A stretch of 64,000 bases of DNA from Chionoecetes opilio (GCA_016584305.1 JACEEZ010021752.1:125997-189996); one strand, 5' to 3'. Positions 14,392 to 28,904 are shown, counted from the stretch's first letter. The notes: generated from the letters alone by a model not told the origin. Numbers and translations: made by a program.

Positions 14392-17300
14392 GTATATTTT
14401 TTTTACATCACAGAGGACTGGCCAAGGGCACAACAAAAAGAGGTAACACAAAGCCCGCTTAGTTGCCAGTCCCTATAAAGAAGACAGTAAAAGAATACAA
14501 AAAATAAAAGGGGGTGAGCCAATTTAGTTTGGGAGGTGTCTTGTTACTCTTCTCTTGAAAAGATTTAAGTCGTAGGAAGGTGGAAAAATAGAAACAGGAA
14601 GAGAGTTCCAGAGTTAACCAGTGAAAGGGATGAAAGAGTAAAGATACTGATTAACTCTTGCATTAGGAAGATGGACAGAATAGGGATGAGAATGAGTAGA
14701 AAGTCTCGTCCAGCGAGGCCGCGGGAGGGGGGGAGGCATGCCGTTACCAAGTTCAGAAGAGCAGTGAGCATGAAAATAACAGTAGAAGATAGCAAGAGAA
14801 GCAACATTGCGGTGGTGATTTAAAGATTGAAGACATTCAGTCAGAGGAGGAGAGTTAATGAGACGAAAAGCTTTTGACTCAACCCTGTTTAGGAGAGCTG
14901 TATGAGTGGATCCTCCCCAAACATGTGAGACATACTCCATACATGGGTGGATAAATCCCCTGTAGAGAGCAAGCAATTGGGAGGGAGAAAAAAAAGGACG
15001 CAGACGCCACAGGACACCTAACTTCTTAGAAGCGGTTTTAGCAAGAGATGAAATGTGAGATTTCCAGTTCAGATTTTTAGTAAAGGATAGTCCTAGAATG
15101 TTCATTGTAGAAGAAGGAGACAGTTGAGTGTCATTGAAGAAGAGGGGATAATTATCTGGTAGGTTTTGTCGAGTAGATAGGTGAAGAAATTGGGTTTTTG
15201 AGGCATTGAACAAAACAAGGTTTGCTTTGCCCCAATCAGAAATTATAGAAAGATCAGAAGTTAGGCACTCGGTGGCATCTCTCCATGAATCACTTAGTTC
15301 CTGTTGAGTTGGACGTCTAATAAACGATGTTGTAAAATGCAGGGTAGAATCATCAGCGTAGGAGTGGATAGGGCTTTGAGTTAGACTTGGAAGATCATTA
15401 ATGAATAATAGAAAGAGTGTGGGTGATAGGCAGAGCTGGGCGCGCAATTTTTTTTCCTTAGTCCGCAAAGTGCAAATTTTCGCGATCGAGTCCGCAAAGC
15501 GCAAAAGCGCAAAATTCTTGAAAAAAGGTGGAGCGCAAGTGCAAAAGCGCAAATTTCTAGCGCAAAAAAAAAACTAGACTGCAAATAAAAAATTAAAGTG
15601 CAAACATAAAAGTTAAAGTGCAAACCTCATTTTTTAGTCTGCAAACTGAAAAATTCTATGTTAAATTAATATAAAGTGTATAAATGATTAAAAGATTGAA
15701 TGTTTACAGTATTTGAAGCATTTATTGAACACAAGTTTATATAAAAAATAAGATAATACTGTCAAAACAACACAAAATAGTTGAAAAATGAAAATACACA
15801 ATACAGGAGAACCTCATTTAACTGGCATTCAAAACAACGGCAGTCTCAAAACAACGGCACTAATCGACCCAGGCTTTTTTTTTTTTTTTTTTTTCCCCAC
15901 TGGTAAACTCTGGAACTCTCTTCCTGTTTCTATTTTTCCACTTTCCTATGACTTACATCTTTTCAAAAGAAGAGTAACAAGACACCTCCCGAACTAAATT
16001 GGCTCACCCCTCTTTTTATTTTATTCCCTTACTGGCTTCTTTATAGGGACTGGCAACTAATCGGGCTTTGTGTTACCCATTTTTGTTGTGCCCTTGGCCA
16101 GTTCCTTGTGATGAAAAAAAAAAAAAAAAAAAATGTATTGGGATTTCGGCGATTCCATAAGAGTAACTCTCAAAACAACGGCAAAATGAGTTATCCGGCA
16201 TGTGCTCCCCCCCGAGGGTGCCGGATAAACGAGGTTTTCCTGTACTAATATTAGTCCTCCTCGTCACTGTCCTCCAGCTCCCACCGACCCTTGAGGAGGT
16301 TCATGTTACCCTTGAGGAACACCAGCTTCTCGAAGTTCTTGGCCGTCAGACTCGATCGCTTCGGCCTCATGACGTCTGAGCCCATGCTGAACATGAGCCC
16401 ATGCTCTTTTCTGCAGTGTTTTTTAAATAAAAAGTGAACTTAAATTTAAATACTATATTTGACGTATCTTTTAATTTTTTGATTTTATGTCATTTGAGTT
16501 TCTCGGCAAAGTTTTTCTGCTAAGTTTGCACATTTGCGGACTTATAAAATATCGAGAGCGCAAACTCCAAAAGTGCAAATTTTCGGCGTTTTGTGCAAAG
16601 CGCAAATATTTTATATGGAGCGCAAATTGCGCTTTTGCGCTTTCGTGCATTTGCGTTTTCGTTTGCGCTCCGCCCAGCTCTGGTGATAGGACAGAACCCT
16701 GAGTAACACATCTGTCGAGTGTAGGGAATCGATGGAATGTCCTTGCGGAAACCATTCGAACCACATGGAGACAACTACTTAAGTAACTGCTTATTCTGGT
16801 GCACCGTGCCACACAACAATGGGGATCATAAAAGAACTGCTGCCAATAGTGTTCATATAATTCACAAATTAGACATATACATTCACAGCGTCAACTCTTT
16901 CACATCCTTTGTAACGACCAACCATTACCACACCCTTGTATCAGCAACCCAACACTTGTTTCTCGTGCTTAACACCAACTCTACTTTTCTTGTTTGGTGT
17001 TGTTGAACACGAGAACTAGTAATTACTCCTTGTGAAGTTGGCACCCCACGTTCCACTTGCGAGAAGCCACACTCTGGCGTCTGACTTGGGCTCATAGCTA
17101 GCACTCTGCACACCACGGCCTGTTACCCTCGCTTCACAACAACTCCTGTAATACATTTACCCAACACTCGTGTAAATGCATGAAGTGCAATGTATAATCC
17201 TCTTGATATCACTCAACAACAATTCCTTAAAATGAACACCAATGACACAACCCATTAAATATATACAGGAGAACCTCATTTAACCGGCATTCAAAACAAC

Positions 17301-20300
17301 GGCAGCCTCAAAACAACGGCACTAATCGACCCAGGCTTATTTTTTTTTTTTTATTATTATTTTTTTTTTTCGCTGATAAACTCTGGAACTCTCTTCCTGT
17401 TTCTATTTTTCCACTTTCCTATGACTTACATCTTTTCAAAAGAAGAGTAACAAGACACCTCCCGAACTAAATTGGCTCACCCCTCTTTTTTTATTTTATT
17501 CTCTGACTATCTTCTTTATAGGGACTGGCAACTAAGCGGGCTTTGTGTTACCCATTTTTGTTGTGCCCTTGGCCGGTTCCTTGCGATGGGGGGAAAAAAA
17601 AAAAAAAAAAAAAAAAAGGGATTTTGGGTGATTCCATAAGAGTAACTCTCAAAACAATGGCAAAATGAGTTATCCGGCATGCGCTCCCCCCCGAGGGTGC
17701 CGGATAAACGAGGTTTTCCTGTAGTATTAATCAAACACTTTCCATACACACTGAACAGACAAGTATAGACTTCTAATCCCTCCATACAAATGTTCACCGG
17801 TAGGTACATCTAGTTCCAGAAACATATTATAAACAAACACTTGTTGACACTACGTAAATAAACAAGTACGTACACAAATAAACTAACATACCTTTAGTCA
17901 TACAGGCGAAACACCTGGGTTTCGGACGAGAAAAATCACCTTACTTTTTCCGTTTTCTCGTCCTTGAGTAGACACATCTATTCCCGAGAGCCACGCTGTC
18001 TCACACCTGAGTTACTGCACGACTGACTACCCTGCCTATCCAGTGCCTTGACTAAAACTCCGTCACAGCTTCACCAGCCACTTCAAACCATTTAACTATC
18101 ACCTCGAATCTTTACTTGTGCAGAGTTCGAGCTTGACAGTACAGGGAGGTCCCGAAGATACGAGCAGTTAGGTTCAACCTGGCATACTCGTAAAGCGAAA
18201 TCTTGTATAACGAAACACATAACTAATGGTAAAATATAGGTTTGGTTCCAGGACCATCAATAAAAAAAAAAAAAAAAAAAAGTTTTTCAAGCTAAAATAA
18301 ACTATAGCAAACACAACAAACACACAGCGTCTATATTACCCACACTGTACTACCTATTCTGTAGAAAAAGCATTCTGAAAGAGAAAATAGCACACAAAAT
18401 AACATAACTGCACATTAATTAAACATAAAACATGCATAACAAGCAAAAAAGACGTTGTAATGTAGGGGACCCTGCGTGATACAAGAGAGGTAGTGTAGCG
18501 GTCCCAAGGTTGGGGCCGCACACCTGGCTAATTACCCCTAAGGATTAGGCCGCGCCATATGCTTAATTACCCTTCAGGTCATGCCTTGCTAGGGGTGACC
18601 TGACTGCGGTCCCAAGGTTGGAGCCTCACACCTGGCTAATTACCACTAAATGTCAGGCCGCGCCATATGCTTAATTACCCTTCAGTTCATGGCTTGCTAG
18701 GGGTGACCTGACTGGGGTCAACCAAATCCCCCTTTGTCCAGACTGGGAGTGGTAGGGCGAGTATTTTGAACTTGATAATTTTACTCACCCCAGTTTGAAT
18801 GTCGTAGCATTGGATTTTCGATCTCGTATATTGAAAATAGACCCTAATTTACACATCTCGTATCATCGGATTCTCGTATATCGAATGCTCGTATAACGGG
18901 ACCTCCCTGTATTGATAGATACAGCCAAATTCCCAACATACGACCTCCAAACATCCGATTTGTCCAAACAACCGACTTTTTTCACCACCACATTGTGTCT
19001 TGTTTTGGCCATTTATTTTACTTCGTTTTTTGTAGTTTTTAAAACAGATTTTGGCCCTTTAATGCAGATTTTAGCTAACCCATGGTGGGCCTTCAAAGCT
19101 GATCTTTTAGTTTCCCATTTTTCCCCTTCTTTTAAAGTTTACTTGAAACCAAATCCCCTATCAAATTATGATTAAATTGGTCCCCCCCAGGTGGATAAAA
19201 ACTTGCGAATATGATGACAGGGAAGAAAATTTCCTCACAGAAAAGAAAAGTTAAAAAATAAGGTTTTGGGGAAAACCTTAAAATGAAGGTCAGGAAAAAG
19301 GAAAAAAACCAATTTGAGGATTTAAATTAAGATTTGTCCCGAAAATTTTTGATAAAGGCAACCCCCTTTCACCAAAAACCCTAAAGGTAAATAAAGATTT
19401 CGTTTGGGAAATAAAAACCCCTTGAGCCCTCTACGGAAAAGATAAAAAAATTTGGGGAGAGATGATGCTTAGTCTTCTTTTTAAGTTGATTCAAAAATTT
19501 TGAAACAGAATAAAGTTAAGGTAGTTTGAAGATTAGAGTTATTCGGGAATTTTTGGAAGGGAAACAACTTTTAGCAAGAAAAAGGGGGATAATAAAAAAC
19601 CGGAAAATTAAAGGGAAAAAACAAAAGACAGGAGCAAGGGGGGGGCCCCAATAACCTTCCGAACTAAAGAAGGGCAAAAAAATAATTACAAGGATTTTAC
19701 AGTTAAAGGAGGTGAGGAAAAAAACAGTTTAACCCGGGGGGGTTTTTTAGAAAGGTTTATAAATTACTTTAAAAAATAAAGACACCCGGGACCTTTGGGG
19801 TCATAGGAGGGAAGTGAAAATAAATTTTTTAGAGAGTTATTGCTAAAATTAGGAAACAGAAAATTGATTCCCAAAGATTTTGAATTTTCCTATGAAAAAA
19901 GGTTTTTGGGGATTTGATACGAATTTGGCCTTTTAACCCAAAATTAAAGGCGGTTTAAAGGGATTGGATTTTTGTGGTCCGGACAATATTTTGTAAATTG
20001 TTTTTCGTAATTTAAATGAAAAAACTTTTTAAAAACCCAGATGGGGAAATCAACGTTAAAAGTTATTAAAAACCCTTTACGGGGTTTTGCCATTGGAAAA
20101 AGGAAGTGATAAAGAATAAAACCAGTTTTAAAGTTCTAGTAGGAACGGTTTGGAAAAAAAGGGGGTTTGAGTTTCTTAAAGGAATTCCAGAATCAGGGTT
20201 TCCTTGGGAAAACTATAAAGGGGGGGTTACAGAAAAAGGGGGAAAATGAGGAAGGGGAAAGGCTTTATGGTGGGTTAAAGGGGAGGTGTGTTTTTTTGGG

Positions 20301-20812
20301 GAAGGAGACATAAATTGGACTGGGACAGGGGGGGGGTAAGGAAAAAGTTTCTTGAAGGCAAAACTTTAGCTTTATAGCAAAAAAGGTGGGGGGGCCCCGG
20401 AAAATTTATTAGGGAAGGGGGGGGGGTGTAGGAGTGAGGCGGGGGGAAAGGCATGGAGGAGAGGAAGGAAAAAAAGGGCTTTTTTGGTTTTATTTTTTAA
20501 GGACGAAAAAAAATGAAGATATAAAAAAATTTAAAGTTGTTGGTTAAAAGGACGAAAAAGGGAATAATTTGGGGTTAGAAAAAAGTAGTAAAGGAACACG
20601 ATCAGAACTAAGAACACGCCCACACAGTACCGTGGCAAACCAAGGTCCCAGACAAAAACCAAAATCAAAACAACTTTGTTTTAAAACACAGTAAGTGAAA
20701 ATACAGGTCCCCACCGCACATAACAAACTTTTCCCGGGGTAAACAACTTTATAGTAATGACGTGCCCTCCCTTTCACTTTCATGCACTAGTAATGACCAG
20801 CATTCCTCTCAT

Positions 20813-20852
<40 letters not shown>

Positions 20853-23800
20853 CCCCTTTCTGGTAATTGGCGATTTAGAATCTGCTCACTCCTCCAGGGG
20901 GGGGGCGGTTTTGCGACCTGGGTGTTCAGTATTTTTCTCTTTGTTTGGAGAGCCCTTGGTGCGGACCCTTGGCCCTCTGCCCTTCCCCCCTTTGGGTTGT
21001 CCTAGGCACGGCCGCTGCCTTTTTTGCCTTCTCGGGAAACAGCGCTTTCTTGACTCACCGGGCTCACCCGCGTCGGGAGCCCCCTGCGGTGCCGCGGCCC
21101 CGGGCCTCGCCCTTGCGGGGGGGGCTGCACGCTAGTAAAAGCGTCGCTCCACCGTGGCGCGGCGCCCTGCGTCACTTCTCTTCTCTGCACTCACCGGGAA
21201 GCAGCGTGTCGTCACCGTCTCGGGCAGGGTGGTCTCCTTCTTTTGCTCCTTTTTCATCCCAGACTCTTCGTCTGAATTTCCTCCCGTGCCGTCCCCGTCG
21301 CCTGTGTCCGGCTTCCAGCGTGCAGGCGAGGCGGCTCTGCCCTCCTGCCCCGCAGGGTAAATTGACTCCTCGGGGGCAGGGGCCCTCCTCCTGCTATTCC
21401 TATCTTCGGCCCTGCTTCTGCTTTCTTTTTTTTCAATTTTTGCCTGGGTCTTCTGGCCTGCCTCCCCTTGGCCCGCTGCTGCTTCCCCGCTCCGCCTGCG
21501 TGAGAGGACCTTCCTCTTGGTGGTGTCGAGGCGGTCCATGATTTTGTCGCCCCGCTTGGAGAAAAGGATTTTGCGCCCCCCTTTGTCGCAGACGAAGCCC
21601 ACCTCGCCGGCCTTCATGTGGCGGGTCTTGCTCAGGTTTGATCCCAGCGTGTACACCAAACCACGTTCCCACCTTTTCCCCTTTTGGCGCTGTTGGCCTT
21701 GCCAGCGTGCCGCGTCTTCAAAAGGACCGGGCAGTCGCGCAGGGCCGGCCCGGGGCCCACTGGAGGTACACGTGGGCCGAGGGCAATGTCCCATGGAAGA
21801 AGACGGGGGTCCGTGGCCTGCCCCAGGAGGTGGTCTTTTTAAATCTTGTCGAGCCCATGAGGGGGTGGCTGGCGGGTCCACCATTCGCTGGGGGAAAGGT
21901 GATGCAGCCCGCGTGGCCGGCACAGCTCGGGCCGGGGGGGGGCGGGGCAGCGTCCTTTTTGGGCTCTCTTCTGTGCCTTGCCTCCTGGTTCTTGACTGGG
22001 GGTGCGGGCTTGGCAACTCCCTGTAGACACTCCTCGGAATCTGAATCTTTGGCGACATTGTCGTCGAGGTCAACCCCGGGGCGGCAAAATTTCAGTTGTT
22101 TTCCCGGGAAACCTGCTCTGCCACCCAGGCTCCTGCACACCACCCTCTCCTTCCCCCCCGCTCCTTGTCAACCCCCTTACCCCACCCCGACTCAGAAATC
22201 TGCCCTCCCCCGCAACCTTCTCTGTCTCCGTTTTTTTTCTGCCTCCAATATTTCCCCTCGACCCCTCTCCCCTGCTGCTCCCCCTGCTCTCCTGTTCCTC
22301 CTCGCACTTCTGTTTCCCCTCTTCTTCACCAGCTGTTCCGGGGCTTGGTCCAGGGGGGCCAGTGTGGCCCCGGGCACTCCCCCAAAACGGGGCCCTTAAC
22401 CCGCCGCTCTGTCGGCGCCCCGGGAGGATGACGTGCCACTTCTTCCTTTTAACTTCAAAGGGAGGCGCGCACGAAGGCACAGCCCCGCCTTGGGGGTCTT
22501 GGGGGCCCCGGGTCCTGATGGCGGGTGGGGTTTGCGTTTCCTTGATATCCTCTTCTGCCCATCACCCTGATTTTATATACAGATGAGGTGCACGCAAAAC
22601 AGGGGGGAAAAAAAAAATTTTAAACAAAAAAAAGGGGGGGGGGGAGGGGGAAACAGCCTTTGGGTTTTAAAAAAAAAGAATTTTAGGTTTTTCTTCCAAC
22701 TCCAACTGCTCTAATCCTACCTTTCCTTTCCCTTTCCCCCCACCCCCCCCAAACCCCCCTTTTTCTTCTTTTTCTTTTCTTCTTTTTCTTCTTTCTTCTT
22801 CTTTTTTTTTCTTTTTCTTCTCTCTCCCCCTTTCCTCCTTCTCCTGCTCTCCCCCTCCCCTTTCCCCCCTCCCCCCCCTCCTTCCCCCTCCCCCTTTCCC
22901 GCTTCCCCCGTTCCCCCCCTGCCCCCTTCTCCTGCTCCTCCCTGCCCCTCCTCCTTTCCCTCCGCCCCTTCCCGCTCTCCCTTTTCCCGCTCTCCCCCTC
23001 CTCTTCCTCCCCCTGCCCCCCCTCCCCTCCCTTTCCCCCCCGCCCCCCTTTTCCCCCTTCTTCCTTTTCCTCCTCCCCCTCCCTTTTCCTCCCCCTGCTT
23101 CCCCCCCTTTTCCCCCCCTCCTTCCCCCTTCCCCCTTCTCCTTTTCCCTCCTCCTCCCGTCTCTCCCCCCCCTTCCCCTTTTTCCCCTCCTTTCCCGTCC
23201 TTCTCCTGCTCCTCCTTCTCCTGCTCCTCCTTCTCCGCCTTCTCCTTGTCCTTTCCCCCGCTCCCCTTTCCCCCTCCCCCTTTTCCCCTCTCCTCCCCTT
23301 TTCTCCCCCCTCCTTTTCCCCCTTTCCCCCCCTTTTTCCCCCCCCTCTCCTCCTTTCCTGCTCCTCCTTCTGGTCGTCCTCTCCTGCTCCCCCTTCTCCT
23401 CTCCTCCCTTCCTTTTCCCCTCCTCTCCTTTTCCCTTTTCCCCTTTTTTCCCCCCCTTTTTTCCCCCTCCTGCTCCTCCTTCTTCTCCCCTTTTGTTTCC
23501 CCCCGCCCCTCCCTGGTTCCCCCTTGCCCCCCTTTTTTCCCCCCTTCTTTTCCCCCCCCCTTTTCCCTCCTTTTTTCCCCCCCTTTTTGCCCCCCCCTCC
23601 CCTCCCCCTTTCCCCTTTTCCCCCTCTTTTTTTCCCCTTCCCCCCCTCCTTTTTTTTCCCCCCCCCCCCCCTTCCCCCTTCTCCCCCCCCCGTCGTCCTC
23701 CCCCTTTTTCCCCTTTTTCCTTTTCCCCGCCCCCCTTTTTTTTTCCCCCCCGTTCCCCCCCCCGTTTTCCCCTTCCCGGCCCTTTTCTCCCCCTTTTCCG

Positions 23801-26800
23801 CCCCCCCCTTTTCCCCCCCCTTTTTTCCCCCTTGCCCCCCCTTTTTTTCCTGTTTCCCGTTCCCCCCCTTTGCTTTTTTTCCCCCTTTGCCCCCCTTTCC
23901 CCGCCCCCCTTTCCCCTTTTGTTCTCCTTTGTTTTTCCCCCCCTTTTTCCTTTCCCGCTTTCCCCCTTTTTTCCCCCTTTTTTTCCCCCTTTTCTCCCCC
24001 TTTTTTTCTTTCCCCCCTTTTTTTCTTTCCTCCCTGGGTTTTTTTTTTTTTTCCCCCCCCTTTTTTTTTTCCCTTTCCCCCCCCCCCCCCTTTTTTTTCC
24101 TGCTTTTGTTCGGTTTTTGATAAGGGCAGAAATAAAAGGGGTTTTTTGGCACAGAAATGTAACTTGAAATTTTTGGGGAAAAATTTTTTAATCCCCCCTT
24201 TGGTTTAAAATTCCCCCTATTTGGGGGGGCCCCCCCCCGCCCCCCCGGCCCCGTTGGAGTCCAAAAAATAAAGTTTCCAAGATCAAAAAAGAAACCGGGG
24301 CCGGGGGGACCATCATTAACCCCCCCGAACCTTACCCCTTTTGTAAACAAAGTCTTAACGTGAAATACCTAACGCCCCCCCGGGGAAAATCCAACCAAAA
24401 TTCCCAAAACCGGCTTAAATTTTACAAAAAATGCCCAAAAATTTAAAAATACAATTATTCAACGTTTTCCAAAGCCAATATCAGTATAAATTGGGCAAAA
24501 AAAAATTTTTTTCAAAAGCCTTCCAGGTATAAGAACTAAAATTTTTTAAAAGGGGAGGTTATTCTTTAATTAAAAAAAATTTCCAAGAATCAAAAATAAA
24601 AAAGAAAAAACTCCAAACCCAAAATTTAAAATAAGGAAATTCAAAAGGGAAAAAATTTTAAAAAGGGGGAAAACCCCAAAAAAAAAAATTTTAAAATAAA
24701 AGAAAATTTTTTAATTTTACCAATCAATAAAAGGAAAAAAATTCGGGAAAAAACGTTTTGGGGGGGGGGAAAAGGATTTTAAAAACAGGGGTTTTTGGGC
24801 CAAAAGATAAAATTATAATTTAGTTTTATCCCAAATTTATTGGTTTTTTTGGTTTTAAGGGGAATTTTGGAAAAGGGGTAAAGGGTAATAACGGGTTTAA
24901 AGTAACTCCGAAAATTTTTATTTTAAAAATTTTTAAAAAAATTTTCCTCAATTTAAATCCTCTAAAAGGAATAAGCCAAAACTTGATTTTTTTAATTCTT
25001 TTAAAAAATTTCCCAAAAAAAATTTTGAAAAAAAAACCCCCCTTTTAAAAAAAAATTTAAAAAATTTAAAGCGCCGGGTAAAATTTTTAAAGAAAAAAAA
25101 GACTGCGATTTAGAGAATTTAAAAGGGTCAAAGCCTAAAACTAAAATAAGTTAAAAAAGGGAAAGGAAAAAAAATTTCAAGGTCCTCAAAGGGTTTTTAA
25201 AATTTTTGAATAAAAAGCAAAAAAGTTTGGGGCCCAAAAAAAATAAAAAGGAAATGAAAAAAGGGGGGGCTTTTTTAAATTTTTTTCGGTTTTAAAAGAA
25301 AAACCCCTTCCCGAAAGTAAAAATTAAAGGGATTAAAAAAGGGAAAAGGGAAAAAAAGGAAAAAAGGTAAATTACCCCAAAAACCGGGGGGGGAAAAAAA
25401 ATTCGCCCAACCTGAATGCCAGAAATTTTTTTTTAAAATTAAAAATTTTTAAAATCGCTGGGGAAAAAAACCTTAAAAGGGAATAGTTTACCTTTAAAAA
25501 AGGGGGGGGCCCCCAAATTTTTTGGGAAATCTAAGTTGATTTTAAACTTTTTTAAAAAGCGGGGGAAATTTTTTTCTTTTCCTTCTTAAAAACCCCCAAA
25601 TTTTTAAAAGAGAAAAACAACCACTGGATTTTTTTTTTTTAAAATTAAAGGACCGCAAATTTGGTGTTAACCTTGATTTTCGGGGCCTTGAACTTCCCAA
25701 AGGTGTTTCCCCTAAAGGGCCTTTGGGGCTTTTTTAATGATTGGGATTGGCTTTAAAAATAAACCGGGGGAAAAAATTTTCACTGATTGTTAATTCCAGT
25801 TCCTGGGCCTTTTTGGGTTTTTTTCAAATAAAAACTTCCCCATTTTTCAAAATCGAAAATTGATACCCTTCAAACCCCCCCTTTTTTTAAAAAAAAAAAA
25901 TTTTTAAGGGTAAAAAAATTTTTTAAAAATTTTAAAAATCATAAGGCAACGTAAAAAATTCTATCAAAACAAAAATTTTTAAAGATCACAAAAAAATTTT
26001 TTGCTCTCTTGTCTGAAACCCCCGGTTGCCAGGGCCTTAAAAGGAATTTATGTTTCAAAAACTCCCCCTAAAAAAACCAAAGAATACCAATTTCCTCCTT
26101 TTGGCCCCTTAAAAATTTTTAAATTCCCCCTTTTTTTAAAATAAAAATTGGAATCTCAAAAAAAAACCAACTTCCTTCCCGCAATTTTTTAAATAAAAGG
26201 GAAACAAAGTTTTTCCAAAATGTGTCCTGGGGTTATAAAACCCTTTTTTTTCCCCCAAAATTTTGGCATTGGCCCCCGGTTTCAAATTTTTTAAAAAAAA
26301 ATTTAAAATAAAACCAAACCCCAAAAATCCTTAAAAAAATTTTAAAGGGCGTTTGATTAAAATTAACCCAAATGTTTCGGGGAAAACAAAATTTTCCGCT
26401 TCCCACGTAAAATAAGGGTTTTTTATCAACGATTTACCCCGGAGAATTGGTTATGGGTTTTTGTTAGATTTTTATTTTCCTATCATTTTGCACTATGAAA
26501 CTTCCATGTTCCATCCTCTTTTGGGACATGGTAAACATTTTCCAAATGTTTTTTTTACCAAATAAATTGATAGTTTTAGTATGTAAATTCAGCAAAAAAA
26601 ACCCCGCTTGGACCAATAGGGCTCCTGGGGTCGGGTTTTTTCCCATGTAATCCTATGTAAACCTTCTCCCGCTCATTCCTTTTCCCTGTAATCGGACTGC
26701 GGACTTGTATCTAAAAAATCCAAATTTCATATACACCAAAATTTGGCGGTAAGATATACGTACACTCATCCCCGTACAACGGGGGGTTCGTACAACTGAT

Positions 26801-28813
26801 CCTCCCTAAAAACATGGGTTTTTATACAACTGATCCTTGTACAAAACGGTGGGTGTTAGCAACCCCTTCTCCGCACAACACTATTTTGTATTTTACACAT
26901 GATCTGCCGATCTTAAAAGAGGGAAGGGGGCCCCCCAAATTTGCCGCCCTTCCCTTTGCAAAAATGCCCCCCCCGTGCTGCGCTGCCCACCCCAACACCC
27001 CCAACCTTTTTTTAAAAGGGGGGAATTCCCTTTCCCCCCGGGTTTTCAAAAAAACCAACCTCAAAAAAATACCCCTTAAACCTGTTACCAAAAATTTTTA
27101 ATGGGCTGGTAGAACAAGTAGCAACGTTTGTGAGGTGTGCCGACCATTATAACAGTCATTCGACTTATATACAATGGCGGGTTTATTTTCGCGTCAACCG
27201 GTCAATCTCTATTGTGATTTCATAACTATACATCTGGTTGTCGAGCTTATTTTCTACAACACGCTGCTGCGTCGCCCATGAAACCGTGTTGTATGAGGAA
27301 TGAGCATGTACTATGAGAAAAACTGTGAACTTCATACAACGGATCTAGACAACGTTTGGAGCGATAAATGGCTATTAAAACTTTATGCGATAATGTAAAA
27401 GTAATGCATATGGTAATGATAACCTCAAATAAAACTATCAGATTTGCAAAATAAATCGTTTAACTGAAGTACAGCAGTGAAAAGGTATTTAGGTGTGCTC
27501 ATTGCATTAGTAATGTCTTAAAACCAGTCCTGCATTGCCTATGCTGCGCCAGTTAAAAAGGCGACTGTACATGATTTGGTGCTTTATTTCAACGCAACTT
27601 TTGAACATAAAACTCCGAAGGAATGTCACTATTATAACACTCTTGTGTTAGGCCGCTTCTTAGCATATATGCCGGGGGTTCAATTCCCTGGTCGCCCCTG
27701 TTCGTTAAAAGATCAGCCAAGTGGAAATCAGTTTTCAAAGAAGAGCAATCCGAACTGATTCAACTCTGGTGCCAATTCAGATTTAAGTTGATACAAAGAT
27801 GAGTGACTTTGCGGGACTTAATATGGTTTTCCTTAAAGGATCGTAGAATCCGTGGGACTATGAAATATGACAGGCTTGCTATGTTTAAGATTCTTTAAAG
27901 GATTTGTGATGTCATTAATCATGAGACACTATTTCTGGTAAGCTTGCCTTATCCTCAAGTGCACACCCATTCAAGGTGATCGAACGGTTTTACCAAACCT
28001 TAAACTTTGGTCCACTTCACGTTGCATTCCCTAACAGTAGTCTTCCGGTACTATAAACTTGTGACTTAGTGGCATGTGTTAGCATTCGCGACCTGGCGGT
28101 GGTAGTCACTAGGCTCACGATAGTAGTACCCGTACAACACTGTTTTTTTACAGCCCTCCTGGTTTGAGCCTATTCGTGGTTGCGGTCCTGCTGAGTGCGT
28201 TTGATATCTGTGCCTCTGGGGTTCTCTACGTTCTGTCGCTACCGCCCTGAACCACTGGGACCCACTGCCTTCACAGATCATCGTATACTGACATTGTTCA
28301 CTGATTTTGCTTTAAGATTGGCCAGCCTGCTTGAGCCCCACAATCTGTGGCCCACGGTTTCCTGGGTGTTAAAATCTTTTAACTTTCCACCCATATTACG
28401 ATGTCCAGAGCACTATCACCACACACAAGTGTGCACAGCACGCCGGGTCGCGGACAAGTTACAACGGCAGGTCAACTCTCCACACTACGGCTCGACGTTG
28501 AACTGAGGCACGGGAAGTATCAGCCATTGGCGGGGAGCAGAGGTATGTGGGTGACGTCATTATCTGGTTCCAATACTCTGTGAACAATCCGATTTACCCT
28601 CAAGAACACCATTTCTTTTTTTCGGCACAAAAATTGAGCCACCGTCCGGTGACTCAGTTTTCTGACAAGTACTGTGCATGCATACATGATACCAGTAGTG
28701 GCATTATCATATGATAGGGATGTGGTGTAGAAAAAAGGAAAAGAGACGAGAGGATAGAGGAAGAGGAAAGAAGGAGGTGACGAGAGAGAGAGAAATGAGT
28801 AGAAGATGAGAAA

Positions 28814-28904
<91 letters not shown>

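Larger units (their letters stand above)
14400..16790 (-). mobile_element. LINE copy A (jockey/CR1-like RT), interrupted by a hAT element
   Basis: On the minus strand the sequence before the insertion (16790-16691) reads [15 protein letters not shown]. After it the reading resumes as [20 protein letters not shown] then [10 protein letters not shown] (RT box YADD), [80 protein letters not shown] and [16 protein letters not shown] frameshift near 14620 separates [15 protein letters not shown] from the tail SLPVSIF. The 3' UTR ends with a T-rich (A on the element strand) tail at 14400. The copy is 5'-truncated and inactive. Confidence 0.88.

Noticed and set aside
14245..14451. Tyr/Ile-repeat peptide
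   Set aside because: Translation of the (TA)n microsatellite.
22683..24350. 555-codon Gly/Lys/Arg/Glu protein
   Set aside because: Purine-only DNA cannot form stop codons other than TAA/TGA/TAG, which need T, so the frame is open by composition. Sequence quality is also poor.
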